DNA of 64,000 nucleotides. It comes from Nonomuraea zeae. Lineage in GTDB: Bacteria; Actinomycetota; Actinomycetes; Streptosporangiales; Streptosporangiaceae. The notes below the pieces were generated by a model that made no database searches, had not been told where the DNA came from, and was given only the letters and a program-made list of their open reading frames with translations. The stretch is from positions 1-64,000 of the forward strand of contig NZ_VCKX01000022.1 of the NCBI RefSeq assembly GCF_005889725.1, given 5' to 3'. The translations under genes and the position numbers were made by a program. Numbering within the stretch: the stretch's first letter is position 1; every line of letters starts with the position of its first letter. Shown here piece by piece: positions 62,028 to 64,000 of this stretch.

Positions 62028-63249
62028 CGAGCGGGACGAGGCCCGCCGGCCCGAGGGCGAGGCGCGCTGCCCCTACCCGTTTCCGCGCCCGTCGGCCCTG
62101 GAGGTGCCGTACGAGCTGGCGGAGATCCGCGAACGTCCGGTGGTTCCGATCACGCTGCCCAGCGGCGACGGCGCGCTGCTCGTGACCCGGTACGCCGACG
62201 TGCGGCGGCTGCTGCTCGACGAGCGGCTCAGCCGCAACCTCGGCCGCCCCGGCGCCGCCCGGATCGCCAAGAACAACCGCATGTTCCAGGACCCCAGGAT
62301 CGACCCGGACCCGCCCGCGCACACCCGGGTGCGCCGCCTGGTCATGCGCGCCTTCACCCCTGCCCGGGTCGAGGCGCTGCGCCCGTACATCCACTCCGTG
62401 GTGGACGAGCTGCTGACCCGCATGGCGCGGCACGACGGGGCCGCCGACCTGAACGAGGCGCTCGCCTTCCCGCTGCCGATCCGGGTCATCTGCCGCCTGC
62501 TCGGCGTCCCCGAGCGGGACACGGCGCTGTTCCGCGACTGGACCGACCACTTCCTGTCGGTCAGCCGGTTCCCGCCCGAGGAGATCAAGGCCGCGATGGC
62601 GGACATGAACCGCTACATCGGCGAGCTGATCGCCGCCAAGCGGGCCGAACCCGGCGACGACCTGGTCAGCGCCCTGATCCAGGTACGCGACCAGGAGGAC
62701 GGCCGGCTCGCCGAGCACGAGCTGCACTGGTGGTGCCGGCTGCTGCTGCTCGTCGGCTACGAGACCACCGCGACCCAGCTCGGCGGCGGCGTCGCCCTGC
62801 TGCTGTCGCACCCGGAGCAGCTCGCGCTGCTGCGCGCCGATTACGGCCGCGTCCCGGCGGCGGTGGAGGAGTGCCTGCGCTGGAAGCTGGTCGGCTCGTC
62901 GGTGTCGATGCTGCGCTACGCGATCGACGACATCGAGATGGACGGCTACACGATCCCGAAGGGCGCCAGCGTGATCCCGGCCGTGGACTCGGCCAACCAG
63001 GACGCGACGGCCTTCGACCGGCCCGGCGAGTTCGACATCACCAGAGAGGACGTGGGCGGGCACCTGACCTTCAGCGTCGGCCCGCACTTCTGCGTGGGCG
63101 CCGCGCTGGCCAGGACCCAGCTCCAGATCGCCACCGAGAGCCTGCTGCGCCGATTCCCCCGCCTGCGGCTGGCCGTCCCGGCCAAGGACCTGCGCCGGCA
63201 CGAGGGATCGCTGCTGGAGGCGTTCACCGAGATCCCGGTCACCTGGTGA
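62017..63249 (+). CDS. Cytochrome P450 (tandem copy 2)
   Basis: A 410-residue P450 starting with a TTG at 62017; GGAGG lies 6 bases upstream and no other in-frame start fits. Heme Cys359 in FSVGPHFCVG; I-helix VGYETTATQ. It is a close paralogue of the preceding P450. It lies just before an EryCIII-like glycosyltransferase, where P450-derived helper proteins (EryCII/DesVIII) usually sit. Those helpers lack the heme Cys, whereas this protein keeps it, so a catalytic role is more likely. Confidence 0.9.
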   Translation: MSGDERDEARRPEGEARCPYPFPRPSALEVPYELAEIRERPVVPITLPSGDGALLVTRYADVRRLLLDERLSRNLGRPGAARIAKNNRMFQDPRIDPDPPAHTRVRRLVMRAFTPARVEALRPYIHSVVDELLTRMARHDGAADLNEALAFPLPIRVICRLLGVPERDTALFRDWTDHFLSVSRFPPEEIKAAMADMNRYIGELIAAKRAEPGDDLVSALIQVRDQEDGRLAEHELHWWCRLLLLVGYETTATQLGGGVALLLSHPEQLALLRADYGRVPAAVEECLRWKLVGSSVSMLRYAIDDIEMDGYTIPKGASVIPAVDSANQDATAFDRPGEFDITREDVGGHLTFSVGPHFCVGAALARTQLQIATESLLRRFPRLRLAVPAKDLRRHEGSLLEAFTEIPVTW

Positions 63250-63263
63250 GGAGGCAGAACGGC

Positions 63264-64000
63264 ATGCGCGTGCTCGTCACCTGCTGGGCCTGGTCGTCGC
63301 ACTACCTGCCGCTGGTCCCCGTCCTGTGGGCGCTGCGGGCCGCCGGGCACGAGGTATGCGTCGCCAGCCAGCCCGCGATGGCCGGGGTGGTCACCGACTC
63401 CGGCGCGGTGTTCGTACCGGCCGGTCCCGACGTGGACCACGAGCGGCTGCGCGCCGAGCGGATGGACGGCCTGCGCCACGACCGCGTCCCGGCCGCCCCG
63501 CCGCCCGGCGTGTCCGCGGGCGAGCACTGGCGGCCCGGCCAGCGGGAGAAGGTGGCGCGGGTGTTCGGCGTGTTCGCCGCCAGGGCCGACCTCATGGTGG
63601 ACGACACGCTGGAGTTCGCCCGCCGCTGGCGGCCGGACCTCGTGCTGTTCGAGCCGACCAGCTACGCGGGACCGCTGGTCGCCGCCCTGCTGGGCGTGCC
63701 CGCCGTACGGCACATCCACGGCGTGGACCTCACCTACCAGGCGCACGAGCTCGTCCCCGAGGTGCTGGCCCCCACGACCGCCCGGCTCGGCCTGGGCGAC
63801 TGCCGCATCCTGGGCGACCTGACCGTGGACCCGTGCCCGCCCAGCATGCAGATCCCGGCCCGGGTCGAGCGGGCGAGGGTCGGCTACGTGCCGTACAACG
63901 GGCGGGCCGTGCTGCCCGACTGGTTGTGGGAGCCGCCGTCCCGGCCGCGCGTCTGCCTGACCTGGGGGGCGACCACGACCAGCCTCGGCGGGGCCGCCGC
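63264..64000 (+). CDS. Glycosyltransferase (EryCIII/AknS-like), cut by the window end
   Basis: At least 245 residues are visible from the ATG at 63264 (ribosome site GAGGAGG). The start MRVLVTCWAWSSHYLPLVPV, VASQPAMAGVVTDSG, the acceptor-domain RRWRPDLVLFEPTSYAGPL and VGYVPYNGRAVLPDWL all match the transferase at 20536-21744. The donor-binding half lies beyond 64000. It makes at least three glycosyltransferases in the cluster, in line with an oligosaccharide or several sugar sites. Confidence 0.9.
   Translation, partial: MRVLVTCWAWSSHYLPLVPVLWALRAAGHEVCVASQPAMAGVVTDSGAVFVPAGPDVDHERLRAERMDGLRHDRVPAAPPPGVSAGEHWRPGQREKVARVFGVFAARADLMVDDTLEFARRWRPDLVLFEPTSYAGPLVAALLGVPAVRHIHGVDLTYQAHELVPEVLAPTTARLGLGDCRILGDLTVDPCPPSMQIPARVERARVGYVPYNGRAVLPDWLWEPPSRPRVCLTWGATTTSLGGAA

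Noticed and set aside
62017-63249. Heme-less P450 helper (EryCII/DesVIII type)
   Set aside because: Cys359 and the I-helix Thr are present, so it is annotated as a real P450.

Overview
This is high-GC actinomycete DNA. The strongly G/C-biased third codon positions, a conservon-type sensor kinase, SARP regulators, a Tat-exported enzyme and many GTG starts all fit a filamentous actinomycete. A Streptosporangiaceae-like host is only a guess. Most of the window, from about 12.6 or 13.8 kb to beyond the right edge, is one large biosynthetic gene cluster. It encodes an aromatic (type II) polyketide carrying deoxysugars, with an embedded NRPS pair.

Left flank (1 to about 12.6 kb). These genes look like ordinary chromosome: a truncated sensor kinase, an SDR, a frameshifted amino-acid-binding lipoprotein, signal peptidase II, a secreted alpha-amylase, a membrane protein with a short winged-helix regulator, a secreted hydrolase, a GntR/ABC operon with a clear operator, a TetR regulator and a tautomerase. 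A cation/H+ antiporter and an S-adenosylmethionine synthetase (11.3-13.8 kb) probably mark the cluster edge.

Left cluster arm (13.8-21.9 kb). It holds a small SARP, a tiny secreted Cys-containing peptide with a coupled partner gene, and a LuxR-type regulator. A minus-strand operon follows, with two glycosyltransferases, a phosphopantetheinyl transferase, and the TDP-glucose synthase and 4,6-dehydratase.

Core operon (21.9-37.1 kb, plus strand). A degenerate PCP-C-A protein comes first, then an intact A-PCP-C protein and an alpha/beta hydrolase. Next comes a block in tetracenomycin order: TcmI-like cyclase, cupin, KS, CLF, ACP, aromatase. The operon ends with a DUF1772 protein, a ketoreductase, two ABM monooxygenases, a 4-ketoreductase and a 3,4-dehydratase, closed by a strong terminator.

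Second and third operons (37.3-51.5 kb). The first has a sugar aminotransferase, a SARP-NB-ARC activator, a P450 and a ferredoxin. The other is a six-gene coupled operon: rifampin-phosphotransferase-like enzyme, ACMSD-type amidohydrolase, FAD monooxygenase, two VC0807-type membrane proteins and a fused ABC exporter.

Right arm (51.5-64 kb). It holds further deoxysugar genes (epimerase, 2,3-dehydratase, 3- and 4-ketoreductases). A minus-strand operon encodes a second DUF1772 protein, an O-methyltransferase, a Tat-exported phosphatase and an acyl-CoA carboxyltransferase. A plus-strand operon encodes an O-methyltransferase, two P450s and a glycosyltransferase cut by the window end.

How the parts may work together (inference). 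Malonyl-CoA from the carboxylase feeds KS/CLF/ACP, and the cyclases and oxygenases give a tetracenomycin- or pentangular-type aglycone. Methyltransferases, P450s and at least three glycosyltransferases decorate it with 2,3-dideoxygenated, possibly 4-amino, sugars, and the NRPS adds an amino acid. SARP-type operators (heptamers every 11 bp) precede several operons, so one regulon is likely. The pairing of a drug-kinase-like enzyme with an exporter in one operon, plus an exported phosphatase in another, suggests an undescribed phosphorylate-export-dephosphorylate self-protection scheme.
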